A stretch of 64,000 bases of DNA from Microvelia longipes (Eukaryota > Arthropoda > Insecta > Hemiptera > Veliidae), in the NCBI GenBank assembly GCA_018340805.1, contig JACMZG010001914.1, forward strand, positions 48,673,104 to 48,737,103. The letters run 5' to 3'. Of this stretch, positions 1 to 10,954 are shown piece by piece. Below the pieces are notes generated by a model. That model was not told the DNA's origin. It saw nothing but the letters and a program-made list of their open reading frames with translations, and searched no databases. Every line of letters begins with the position of its first letter. Position 1 is the stretch's first letter. Made by a program: the position numbers and the translations under genes.

Positions 1-244
1 CAATATTTTCTTCTAAATGAAACAAAATTATATCTGTTGCAATTGATTGCTCAAACCAAAATCTGTTGGTGCAGCTGCAATAAATATGCAATGTAAATCC
101 ATCTGCTTATAATTAATATTAATGTTAAAAGCCAGCTTGATAATATAGTTAAATATAGAACTTTAAACAAGATTTAATGAGGCCGTGACATTTATATTAC
201 CAAGTAATTTATAAATAAATAAATATAATAAATAAATGTATATT

Positions 245-248
<4 letters not shown>

Positions 249-288
<40 letters not shown>
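249..288. repeat. (AT)n microsatellite
   Basis: Nearly pure AT dinucleotide run directly before a family A fragment. Confidence 0.95.
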
Positions 289-295
<7 letters not shown>

Positions 296-300
296 CTACC

Positions 301-418
301 TACCCACTCACACATACAGACAGACAACTTTGTGAAAACCACTCAGGAGGCCTTAAAACGCCTGAAACGGATAATTCCGGTTCCATCCCGGTTTTGGTAT
401 AAATGAGGAAAAGTAAAA
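301..418 (+). mobile_element. Family A interspersed repeat, terminal fragment
   Basis: Carries the family A signature: an acacatacagacagac tract, then accactcaggaggcc, cctgaaacggataattcc, a cccggtttt motif, and an end in gaggaaaagtaaaa. The same ordered motifs recur near 9.9, 24.6, 45.9 (reversed), 52.0 and 63.7 kb. The ordered repetition shows that it is dispersed. Its class is not established. Confidence 0.8.
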
Positions 419-2136
419 AAAAATTGGGTTACTATTTTATCTTAATCTAGCATCATTAGTGACTATAAATGCCTTGAAAGGAATAATTTGCGTTTTTAAG
501 CCAAAAATATGCCACACTTAAGCTTCAATTTTGTGTTATAATGTCCAATTATTACACTTTGGGTACTGATTCTCACTAAAATAGCGGTCTTAGACAAAAA
601 TTTGCAAGGAGTAAATTTATTTTTCAAAAGCCTAATAAAACTAAAGCTTCCAATTTACTTCTTCTATTTTTTCACCAAGTCGAGTCTGGCAAGGGACATC
701 AACTGTTAACAAGACCACCAAAAAAAGTTCCCTTTAAAAAGGAAGGGATGACTTCTGGTCACCCTGTATGAATATAAAGATGTAACCAATTTAAAAAGGA
801 AGAGAATATAAAAGAAAACACATTAAGTATTTAGAAGAAATTATTAAGTTGCTGAGATCTAAGCAAATACGTAATTATATTAAAAGATTGTATTCAATAA
901 TCACTCAGTGTAAAAACCCTGCATAATATTAAGAGTAAAAGTTATTGGTGGTAAATTATGTGCATAACAAGTGGGTATGGACTTATGTAGGCTTAATTAA
1001 ACTTCAAGTACTTATTTATATCAAGTGTAATCTCATGGTATTTTAATTGATTCCAGTCAATGTTATAAGGAGTTATGCTAATTAATGAATTCGTATTAGG
1101 CACTAGGCTAATGGTAAAAGTTTGTTTACCAAAGCACCATAATAAATATAGAAGTCTCAAGGTATTCCATATTACGGACTAAAAATATCATCCAGGGACG
1201 GAGATGTCTCCTTTAAGTCGATTCTCCGGCTGAAGAAACCTTTTAATTCCCTCTGCTTTAATTTTTTCAAGTAGTATTTGTCGTTTATTTTTACTGTTTT
1301 AATCCTAAATACAATTAAATTTGCACCAATATAACTTAAATTATTTTAAAAATAATAATGGTGATCGTGATGGAGAATGGCTGCGAGAATAGGGAGAAAA
1401 TAGGACTTGGGTATTCATGGTTGTTGAAAGAAGTTAAACTTAAAAATTTTATAAATCAAAGAAAGCCCTTGTCTCTGGCCTTTAAAAGAAGTTCATTCTT
1501 AAAAAGTCTATGACTTATGCAAAGTTCGGGAATGTAATCTTGCTTTGTATTCCGCATACGTCTTGGACAAGATCTTAGGGCTTTTTCCTGCCATAAGGTT
1601 ATTTTGTTTTTTCGGCTTCGACGTATCCTCTAAAATGCATGATTTAGATATAACATTTGATTCTGAGGTACTCTTAAAAAAAATACGCTTTATACTTTAA
1701 TATAAAGCAATAGAAAAATTACTTCCAAATAATATATTTTGCAAATAGTGCTAATCATTTGGTTTGCTTGAAATTTTAGACGCCCTTTATCAGAACAATT
1801 TGGACACATTCCTGCTTTTTACGTTTTTCATTCAATGTCTATAAACCCCAGTCACAAAGAACCGAAATAAAGTTAAGTGAAAGAACGCTTTAACGTTGTT
1901 TGAATAACATGTGAACCAAGCTTGAGTGAAGCTGATGGATATCTTATGGAATTAATTACCGTTTTATACGAGAACTGTGGAGATAAATAAACAGACATAA
2001 TTATATAAGTAACGGATTGAATTTAAATACTGAATTAATTGAGTCATTGGTGAATTAGAATGTTCAATACAAATGAACGATAAAAAAAACTCGAACTGGA
2101 GAAGGGAATGATGTAAAAACTATATAATAATATTAA
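419..2136. other. AT-rich sequence, nothing assigned
   Basis: No ORF of note, no array and no RNA gene recognised. It is ordinary AT-rich non-coding sequence, possibly intron or intergenic. Confidence 0.5.
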
Positions 2137-2367
2137 ATGGCTTTTTATGTTAATAAAATGAGGTTAGTGAAAGTAAAAGTGATAGGTCGACGTAATCCAA
2201 CCTACTGGGACGTGGTTTTGGGGGGGACTTGGGGGAGTCTTGACGGCAGACTTCGCAGCGTCATCCGCGTAGAGTTGTGTAACATTGCCCACTCTACTTG
2301 GCTCCGCGAGATGTACACTTTATCCAAAGTGAACAATCTTAAAATACATGTTTTAACGTTCTGCTAA
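2137..2367 (+). other. Unrecognised 76-codon ORF in a GC-richer island
   Basis: The segment at about 2188-2330 is clearly richer in G and C than its surroundings and is open for 76 codons, with an ATG at 2137. No domain or motif is recognised. The composition suggests a fragment of a coding sequence, from a host or a transposon, but it could also be chance. There are no convincing splice sites. Confidence 0.15.
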
Positions 2368-2865
2368 TTAATTTTTAGCAAAAATATTTTATTAACTTAA
2401 AAATCTCAGGTTCAATTATTTAATCGTTGTCTTTCAACTTTAACTAACGATATATGGTAAAGGAATTGGACTGCTAATGCTTGTCATATATATGTGTTAA
2501 GTTCAGAATACTTACGCTTTGAAAAATTATCTCTTTCTCACCTTAAACAGTAACAGTTTAACAGTGTTAAGAAGCTCAACAGACCGAAAATGTTTATTTT
2601 TTTCTTTTGTCTTTCTCACTGTTATCAAGAGGTTGATGGTAGTTATGTAATAGGGGTATGAAACAAAAGTTAACATTTGGGGGTGTACTGCCACTGTCAC
2701 TTAGAGAAGAAAACGCGTCAGCACTAGATCAAGAAATTTTATTTTCGATTGTAGTAGGTGTTTATTTTTATTCTAACTTTAGATCATTCATTTTATTTAA
2801 TCATACCTTTAGATCATAGAGCTTGCTTCATTTGCTTCATAAAATTTCACAAAAAAATTTATTTC
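2368..2865. other. AT-rich sequence, nothing assigned
   Basis: No supported feature. The short frames look random. Confidence 0.4.
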
Positions 2866-3147
2866 CTAAGCGACGGCCTCAATTTTAATCAGAATCGCAC
2901 TAAATTTAGTACACGTCGTACTGAATCTTGCAGTGCATTTAGCATCGTTAGATGTGTTTAATGAAGTTTTTAATCTTGCGAGAATGAGAGTTTCTAAGCA
3001 TGAGATCGAAAATCGGAAAACGCAATACTCTTCAGCATAATTTGTTGAGCACGTGTACAAAATAAGCAACCCACATGATGATAATTCGCTAAATACATGG
3101 CAGAATGGCATGTTTTTAAAATAATAATAAAACAACAAATAATGCAA
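2866..3147 (-). mobile_element. Family C repeat fragment (shared IKIEAV peptide)
   Basis: The minus-strand frame ends in FSAILIKIEAVA. The same DNA (cctcaattttgatcgtaatcgcac-like, imperfect) recurs in opposite orientation near 16.73-16.77 kb, where the plus frame reads FGAITIKIEAVDW. Two copies in 64 kb, similar in both DNA and peptide, point to a dispersed repeat, possibly derived from a coding region. The protein family is not recognised. Confidence 0.35.
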
Positions 3148-4715
3148 AACAACGCCTAGGGACTTTTACAACAGCAGGCCTTTTTGTCAACCTTAACTTT
3201 AAGAGTTAAACATAAAATCAAACAACAGAAGGGTTTTTAATAAATAGCTGTAGTTGCAAGCAAGCATTTTTTTATATTAATTTGACAGGAATTTGAATAA
3301 ATCTAATTAACTATTATATTAATTACTGATCTTATTTTAGAGAATTTCCAAATGCATATTAATTTCTTTTTAATTTGTTGTGCGTCATAGTCTAACTGTT
3401 CTTTCTGTTTTTATATGTGTTTGCGAGTACACCATTGCCCTCCCTCCATGCTGATGCCAGTGGATAGTTCTTGATTCTAATATTTTATAATGTCCCAACT
3501 CCTACATTATTTCACTTACATTCAATGTATAATATCTTATCAGTTCGATTAGCTTAACCTTAAACCGTTAAGTACCTCATCATCTCAACTACTTGTTCAT
3601 TTATCTTTATCAATAAATCTTAAAAATCCCTTACGAAATTTTACAATCTATCGAATGACCCCTGAAAAATCTGGTCTAAAATATTTATAGAAGCACACAA
3701 TTAGTGTCAAGTACAATATTCTTTATAAATATACGCATTTATCAATTAATCAAATTGTAAAGTGATACTTATAATAATTCACGTTTAGTCACAAGGTTAG
3801 TCACAAGATTCATTTTTATTAATTAACGAATACTAATCAAAATTATAGAAAATACCATTATACTAGATATGTTTTAAAGACCATGAATACATGGAGGATC
3901 AGATCATTTAGGTGGATCCTTAAAGCAAATCAAATTTTGTAGAGTACTCCCTGTAAAATCACCTCACACCTTTATACCCTTCCTTCTTTTATAATCCCTA
4001 AAATTCTCCCCCTTTTAGACCCTCGTTTCACCCCCTGTTCACAAGCTTATTTTGGGTACCCAACCTCATAAGCTCAGTTTTCCTTCGAAAATTCGCTGAT
4101 GACCCCATCAAGCGGGGTCCTCTTTTTGGGAAGTTATACATATATATGTGCAAGTCAGCCAAAACTTTTTTTCAACCATTCATAAGAAATTGTTTACAGG
4201 TTATCCAACGGAATTGACCCCTCTCTTTCCCTTTCACTTCAGTCATCCGAACAACTTCACAAGCGTCGTTTTCTGATGAAACGTCTTTAACAACTCATGA
4301 CTTGCACAGAAATAGACTATACAAATTTTTCAACTACAACAGATTGTTGTTAAAATAACAGTTAAAAGTAGGCTCAAAAGAGCATAATTCTTACGTATAT
4401 TTCAGATGCGATAAATTACTAGCTATACTTAGCTATCTTTGACAGAATAATTTAAGTCTCCAAGTATATTTTTAAGTACAAGTCCTTCACTTACTTTCCT
4501 TTACATCCGATGTCCTTAGTGTAGCATTAAGTTAAGTATATCCATAAATATCCTAGATTTCTGTAAAAGGAGCTAGATAATATTGTGCAAGCTTAATCCA
4601 CAGAGCCCTTGGCATTCTTAACACTTTATAAATTGCAATTTTTAAGGTGAATCTAAAAGTATTAGGAGAGTTTGTTATTTCACTCATAATTTATACTCTA
4701 AAATATAATCTAATG
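3148..4715. other. AT-rich sequence, nothing assigned
   Basis: No supported gene or array. A short hairpin, accccatcaagcggggt, sits near 4100 next to an aaaattcgct motif that recurs across the window. Confidence 0.4.
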
Positions 4716-4734
4716 TAAAGGATTTTGTAACTTG

Positions 4735-4885
4735 CAACGGCGTTTGGAGCGCATGATGTTTATAACGTGCGTGCTTGTGCAAAGAAATTTGTCAATCCGC
4801 AAACGGGAGACGGGAGGACCCAGAGGTAAAACGGCTTTACACTGGAGCCTGCCGCTCAGAAAGTTCGAGTTTTGGTCTCGATGAT
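4735..4885 (+). pseudogene. Possible ISXO2/Merlin-like transposase fossil
   Basis: A GC-richer block. One plus frame gives KKFVNPQTG followed by TQ, and after a frame change VKRLYTGA. ISXO2-like DDE transposases (Merlin superfamily) typically have a VNP/VDPxTGxHTQxVERLW segment, which this resembles in order and spacing. The block is short, frameshifted and has no recognisable flanking domain, so this is a tentative fossil. A chance resemblance is quite possible. Confidence 0.3.
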
Positions 4886-5097
4886 TATATTTTACAATCT
4901 CGGATAAAATATCAAACATAACCTTTTACAAAATTGTTCCGAAGCCTGTCAGATGTCAGATATTCGTAAAGAGCACTAACCCTAAGTGAACCTGGTTCAG
5001 GTGCAATTTTTTGACCCTTAGTTTGTAGTTCATATAAAAGTTTCTCAGCTGCTAGCAATCTTAGTTATGAAGATTTACTTCCCATAAGAACAGATGT

Positions 5098-5345
5098 TAA
5101 CCTTTAAGACATAGAACACGTGTTAACCTATTCTAAGACATAGAACACGTGTTAAACTATTGCTAGACATTGTAAAGCTAAGACATTAGAACACGTGTTA
5201 AACTATTGCTAAGAACATAGAACCCGTGTTAACCTATTGCTAAGACATAGAACACGTGTTAAACCTATTGCTAAGACATAGAACACGTGTTAAACCTATT
5301 GCTAAGACATAGAACACGTGTTAAACCTATTGCTAAGACAATGCT
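5098..5345. repeat. About 30 bp minisatellite with CACGTG in most units
   Basis: About seven units of the form agacatagaacacgtgtta plus a ccTattgcta-like spacer. Six units hold the 10 bp palindrome AACACGTGTT and one has CCCGTG. The spacing is close to 30 bp, with one disrupted unit near 5165-5185. Confidence 0.9.
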
Positions 5346-5505
5346 TCTCTACAGATAATTTACAAAATGTCAACACTTGGACTCACTAGATATAAAACGC
5401 TCTTCTCTCAAGAAGTCAGCTTTTAGCGAAATCCCATAGAAAAAATTAGCTGATCAGGAAAAGATCATGGAGAAGAGGAGTTGGTTTCTTTAACACACTG
5501 ATCAG

Positions 5506-5508
<3 letters not shown>

Positions 5509-5551
<43 letters not shown>

Positions 5552-5560
5552 TATATATAC
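5509..5560. repeat. (AT)n microsatellite
   Basis: AT dinucleotide run separating the preceding sequence from a family D copy. Confidence 0.95.
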
Positions 5561-5800
5561 ATATATTTGTAAGTACGAGATTTTTGTTCTTAGACGTTTC
5601 TATGGATCTCGATAACTTTCGAACGCTTTCCCGGATCAAAATGAAACTTGGTACAAAAATGTAATTTATGAATGACCCGCACTCAGTCGTTTATGAAATG
5701 TGCATGATGTCATTAACTCTCAATTATGGCCCAGCAAAAATTTTAATTAGTCCTATATTACTAAAAATTTTAAAAATTCATTTTCCTCGAAATTCTGATC
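5561..5800 (+). mobile_element. Family D repeat, copy 1
   Basis: Contains the ordered motifs agacgtttctatg, cgataact, aaacttggtacaaaa, gatgtcattaac and aaaattttaa. The same order recurs at about 39165-39370 in the same orientation. The gatgtcattaac part matches the tgacgtcat region of family A, so D and A may share a module. Confidence 0.6.
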
Positions 5801-6160
5801 GGGCTCAAATTTATTACACGGTAAACTACAATATTTGAAAAACAAATTTAAGAACGAAAAGTTTATTATCAGCATCAGTTCTTACTTGATACTGTTGAAA
5901 GTTAACTTATTTTATTTGTTATTAATTAGGATATAATTAAGTGCTTACAATGCTTTTGGATTGTAAGATTGATAAATTGTGATCGCACTTGTGATATTAT
6001 TAAAACAAAAAGGATTTATTTATTAATCATATATACTATATTCAATCTTCATTTATACTGTTTTCATATATTTTTGTATATAGTTTGACATCTATAATTT
6101 TATGAAAACAAATTACGTTATTTAACTAATACCTTTGAAAATTTGCTTTTATTGTTGCAG
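5801..6160. other. AT-rich sequence, nothing assigned
   Basis: No supported feature apart from a pyrimidine-rich run ending in a cag at about 6160. Confidence 0.4.
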
Positions 6161-6161
6161 T

Positions 6162-6305
6162 ATGTCATAAGGAGGCGCGTGGGCGGCGAAGCGTCTTCTG
6201 CAACGATGCCGCACAGCGTCCAAGAGGCCGAAAGCATCATGTCTTGCATATATTGCTGTTTTGTAAAGGATAGCTTCTTGAAGGAGGCCTCTAGAAAAAA
6301 ATAAA
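6162..6305 (+). other. GC-richer segment after a splice-acceptor-like tract; unrecognised
   Basis: The tract ttgcttttattgttgcag directly precedes a GC-richer block that stays open for about 47 codons in the plus frame (starting YVIRRRVGGEAS) until a stop near 6303. The minus strand is also open (72 codons, 6149-6367). No domain is recognised. An agacccaggcct motif at about 6328, which also starts the 25.9 kb foldback, suggests transposon remains rather than a host exon. Confidence 0.15.
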
Positions 6306-6685
6306 CGTCCTAAACTCTTATTGGTAGACCCAGGCCTAGGAATCAAATTTTGGACTAAAGCCAGCACTCCTTATTGTCTGTTGCTTTGGTTTGAAAGAGT
6401 GCATACCGGTAAGAGCAAAAATAACCTCATAAACGACATTAGTTGATAAAAATTCGCTACAAACACCCCGACACAAAAGTAAAATTTTTTATTATTAATA
6501 TACTGGTTATATGTATTTTTAATTCACATTGAATCATTAAGTTTGTTATCTAATCTTGTTTTAACATCATAATGCTTACCAACTGACCTTGACACATTAC
6601 ACAACTTTATTATTGTCACGCACAAATTCTATTTTATTTTCCGAACTACGGCAATAATTTTTATCAGAATCAAACGAAATTTGAT
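6306..6685. other. AT-rich sequence, nothing assigned
   Basis: No feature beyond the agacccaggcct motif near 6328. Confidence 0.35.
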
Positions 6686-7045
6686 ATACTAAAACCTGCA
6701 GAATTTAGTATAGGACACACTAAAACATGCGGAATTTGGTATAGGCCACACTAAAACCTGCAAAATTTGGTATAGGCCACACTAAAACCTGCAGAATTTG
6801 GTATAGGCCACACTAAAACCTGCAAAATTTGGTATAGGCCATACTAAAACTTGCAAAATTTGGTATAAGCCATACTAAACCTGCAGAATTTGGTATAGGC
6901 CATACTAAAACCTGCAGAATTTGGTATAGGCCATACTAAACCTGCAAATTTGGTATAGCCATACTAAAACTACCAAAATTTGGTATAAGCCATACTAAAC
7001 CTGCAGAATTTGGTATAGGCCATACTAAAACCTGCAGAACACGTC
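6686..7045. repeat. About 31 bp minisatellite, about 12 units
   Basis: Units follow actaaaacctgcagaattt plus ggtataggccat, with single-base losses in several units. The copies are adjacent with no unique spacers, so it is not CRISPR-like. Confidence 0.92.
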
Positions 7046-7189
7046 AAACATCGTCAGATTTCTTAATAATGAGAAAATCGATCTAATTAAAATTATTAAA
7101 TGTATATTTTATTTATTATAAATCAAATTTGTAAATCTGAACGCTAGACTTGTCGGTACAATTAGCTCATCATGTGTACGAAATTTCGT

Positions 7190-7365
7190 CTTGACAAAAA
7201 GTTGTAACGTACCATATTTTTTTGGAGAACCTATAATGTTTTTATTAATAAAAGATCGAATACGGAGTACCTCAAAACTCTTTCACACCACATCGGATTC
7301 ACTACGCTTCACTTCACTTCTTCGGACTCGCTTCGCTCGTCCTCAGAATTCATCCTCAGTTAAAA
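7190..7365 (+). mobile_element. Family A fragment
   Basis: Shares gagtacctc, acatcggattcactacgc and ggactcgcttcgctcgtcc with the copies at 11.05-11.2 and 51.4-51.5 kb. It holds only the part that lies next to the 5S-like segment in fuller copies. Confidence 0.55.
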
Positions 7366-7950
7366 TCGACAAATTTATCCCGCAACAGTAAATACTTTAG
7401 CTTTATACCCAGATTCTTTACAGAATGTAAAGTTACAAATTACTCACCAAAACAAAAAGTTCTTGGATCACCATAGATGTAGTTCATCCTAAAGACAGGC
7501 TATGCCCCCTCTATCTATGATTTTTTAGTGCCAAAGTAAGTCAAATAGATGTAATCCGCTCTAAAGTATTAAATTTTATTTGATCATAATAGCCGCAACA
7601 TAATCATCATGATAAACGTATTCTGGAACTTTCAAATATGACCTTGATAAAACGGTACATTCTAAAATTGGTGTGATATTTTTGGAATCAAATTTTATAT
7701 TCAAGTAATAGGTACGTAATTTAATATTACAGACATCAACTCCTCCCAAAAATTGTATATCTGCATGTAAAATTACTAACATGACCCTGAAGATGTCTGA
7801 AAAGAACATTAATAACACGACGGCGATGAAGACAGAAATTTAAAAACTTCTAAAAAATCTGTGTTTGGATTTTGATTTCAAAACTGATAGTTATGTGAAA
7901 TTAACTTCCTAATATGGAACTAAGCCTCTCAACTTATCAAAAATAACCTT
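7366..7950. other. AT-rich sequence with a short family B fragment
   Basis: About 7493-7520 (agacaggctatgccccctct) matches one end of family B. The rest is unassigned. Confidence 0.4.
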
Positions 7951-7952
7951 TT

Positions 7953-8335
7953 AAGCATCATTTTATGATGAGTATTCGCTACAATAGTCCTGTAAGCGTC
8001 ATTTCTGATGGATTCGCTAGATCAATCTCTTAAGCGTCATTTCATGATGAGTATTCGCTACTACAGTCTTGTAACGTTATTTCTGATGATATTCGTAGAT
8101 CAATCTCTTAGCGTCATTTCATGATGAATATTCGCTACTACAGTCTTGTAAGCGTAATTTCTGATGAAATTCGCTAGATCAATCTCTTAAGCGTCATTTC
8201 ATGATGAGTATTCGCTACTACAGTCTTGTAAGCGTAATTTCTGATGATATTCGCTAGATCAACCTAGTATGCGTCAATTAGACAAGAACAACACCTTAAG
8301 CGTCATTTCCTGTAGAAAATTTGCTAGTTTTGTAA
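7953..8335. repeat. Dimeric minisatellite, about 75 bp higher-order unit
   Basis: Two related sub-units alternate: aagcgtcatttcatgatga with gtattcgctactacagtc, and gcgtaatttctgatga with tattcgctagatcaatctc. About four dimers, followed by degenerate copies. Confidence 0.88.
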
Positions 8336-9348
8336 GCAAACAAACTTTTCAACTAATATACATTTAGCTGATACACAGGTAATTCATGACTGCAGTCCTA
8401 AAAAATTTTATATTTAAAACATTTACAAACAAAACGTTTCGCAGAGTGAAACTTAGCATCATCTATAGGACTGGAGTCTTCAATTAATTGGGTATCATCA
8501 TTATCGACAGTCCATTAAATCTATTCATTAAATATATTTAGATATTCCACTAATATTGTGGCAGAATGCCTCTTATTCTAATGGCAAACTGTTACGGGTC
8601 ATAACAATCATTAAACTTGCACCGTGGCCTTAGATACAATATAGGTAGTGTAACAAGACTTTTTAACTATAGAGTTACTGTAATTAATAATATTACTCAA
8701 ATTATTAATAAGCAAGTAAGTTATTTATTAAGTTATTATATAACTTAATAATTTAACTTAATAATATACTTAATAATATAATTAATATATATATTAATAA
8801 TACTTATAATAAACTTAATAATATTATTAATAATAATTAATAATAATTATTAATAATCTAACTTATTATTATTATTCTTTGACTTGAATTACTTGTTGCT
8901 TGAACCAAACAATTTCGGCTGTTAATTGACTACAACTGATAGCCGTTCTGAATTCGCTATATAAATATCTCTATACATCTTTATAAAAAATAATTCTGAC
9001 GCGGTGGTTTAATTTTAGGCGAATTTCATTGGAATGGTGTTTCCGTGCTTAGCAATCCATTTCTTGCTTAAGTTCCGGTTTATCTTCAAATTGAGCAGTC
9101 ACTGAATTATCAAGCACTGCTCGTAACTCATTTCTTCTGTATTTTTTCAAAGAAAATGCACACCAATTATTATCTATATACTAATATATATACATAACTA
9201 TGCTCTAAAATTGGCAGTCACACCATTATTTGCACTTTTTAATGCTCAGTTGGTTTCTTTAAAGGTTTTAGCGCATTTATTTGAAAAAAAAGAAGAAACG
9301 AGTTAAAAGTAGTGCTTAATAATTATACTCGTTTCACAATACCTTTAA
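8336..9348. other. AT-rich sequence including an ATTA-rich tract
   Basis: About 8690-8880 is an extremely AT-rich, self-complementary tract of aataatta and ttaataat words. No gene is recognised in the rest. Confidence 0.5.
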
Positions 9349-9400
9349 AACGGATTTGTGTCGTGGTCCGAGGTTCGACTCCCGCCAAGACGCCTGTTCC
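9349..9400 (+). repeat. tRNA 3'-half-like segment (B-box-like), probable SINE remnant
   Basis: The segment gaggttcgactcccgcc fits a T-arm and pol III B box, and is followed by aagacgcc as an acceptor-like end. No matching 5' acceptor strand lies about 70 bp upstream, so it is not a complete tRNA. It is most likely a truncated SINE head or tRNA fragment. Confidence 0.35.
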
Positions 9401-9654
9401 ATTAGCGATTTTTTCCAAAGGAAATTCGCTAAAATGTAAGTATAAAGAGACTTAGTAAGCATCAAGGCTATGTTGCTACTTAATCTTAACCTTGATTTCG
9501 TAACATCTTTTTCTTAGTGATGAGGCAATATCAAGTCACATGCATACGTGACACTGTGTTCACGAGAACAATTTATGTATTTCTACCACTGAAGAACTTT
9601 TAGCGAATTTTTAATAGGAAATAACGCTTACTTTCGCAACATTTTTCCGCGTGA

Positions 9655-9960
9655 TAAGATTTTTCAAAAATTTTGCTGAGCAATAAATACGGGCGCAAAA
9701 AATATATTTTCCGAATAGGACAACTGCAGCGGTGAACAAATTTTTGTACAAAGTTTCAACTCTCTAGTATAATTACACTGGGAGCTACATGATAACAGAA
9801 CAATTTACATACAACACACACACACACACACATACAGACAGAGACTTTGTCACAAACCACTTAGAAGACCTGTAAAACACCTGAAACGGATAATTCAGTG
9901 ACATCCCATTTTCCGATTTACTTGCAAACACAATACTTTTTTAAAAGTAAAAATTCAGCA
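9655..9960 (+). mobile_element. Family A copy, lacking the 5S segment
   Basis: Contains, in order: acagcggtgaac-like, tttttgtacaaagtttcaac, ctctctag, ggagctacatgataac, an acacac run, a cagacagagac tract, cctgaaacggataattc, and a gcaaacacaatactttt-like end. It is collinear with 11.7-11.8 and 51.9-52.1 kb. Confidence 0.75.
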
Positions 9961-10204
9961 ATAAATTGAAACAAATAAAAGGTCACTAATAAGATAAGAT
10001 TGCAACGCTACCGGTCATCGACTATGCTGATATGCGTTAGGATTCCCGCCTTAATTCTATAATCCTAGCGGTGCTGCTTCTATGAGATATAGCGGTGCTA
10101 TATCTTGCTGCGCGCAGCAGCTTTATTTTTGACAGCGTTGTTTACCTCCTCCCCAACTTCCGTCACTCGAACATCCTCATACGCGTCAATTTCACGATAA
10201 AAAT

Positions 10205-10330
10205 TCACTAAAAACGCCTGAAACGGATAACTTAAGTGTAATGTAGGTTTTTACAATTTTAGTGCTAACACATAACTTTTCCTATATACCTATAAGTAAG
10301 TATTAATGAGGAAAAATAAAAAATAAACCA
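10205..10330 (+). mobile_element. Family A terminal fragment
   Basis: Begins with cgcctgaaacggataa and ends with cttttcctatatacc, then attaatgaggaaaaa, the standard end of family A. Confidence 0.6.
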
Positions 10331-10646
10331 TCATTAAACTCATATTAAATAAAAACAAAAGAAATTAATTTGAAAAAAAGTTAATTACAAATAAAAATTA
10401 ACGATGAGAATGGCAATGACTGTACGAAGTATTTTTCTGTCAGGATTTTCTGGATGCCTTGTTTCTTATATCAGTTGCTTTTGTTCTATCGCTTCTCTTT
10501 AACCTTCTACGTATTAAACGGACCGTGAAGGAGAAGATATAGAAAAACAATGGTAAAGGACAAATAAATGTATTATGTACAAATTATAGTATAAAGAGGA
10601 AATATAACGGTGCTGTCAAAATCAATAATATATTATATAATATATA

Positions 10647-10683
<37 letters not shown>

Positions 10684-10750
10684 GAGGAGTGGTCAGATAG
10701 TTTAAATAGTTTGGTCAATTATATATATGTATTGGTCAATAATTATATTA

Positions 10751-10806
<56 letters not shown>

Positions 10807-10954
10807 ATATATATATTATATAATTATAAATATGTATTATTATATTTTATAATGAAAATTTATTTCTAACGATTATCATTAGATACACATTAGATGATAA
10901 GTAATACATTTATTATTTATCTGAAACGTGAAATATTATTAGCCAGGTTTTCAA
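10331..10954. other. AT-rich sequence with two (AT)n tracts
   Basis: Microsatellite tracts at about 10625-10681 and 10757-10830 with a short interruption. Otherwise unassigned. Confidence 0.7.

Noticed and set aside
6686..7045. CRISPR-like appearance of the repeats here and at 13130-13495
   Set aside because: Units are directly adjacent without unique spacers, and the setting is eukaryotic.
9349..9400. A second tRNA gene
   Set aside because: Only a T-arm-like half is present, with no 5' acceptor, D arm or anticodon arm.
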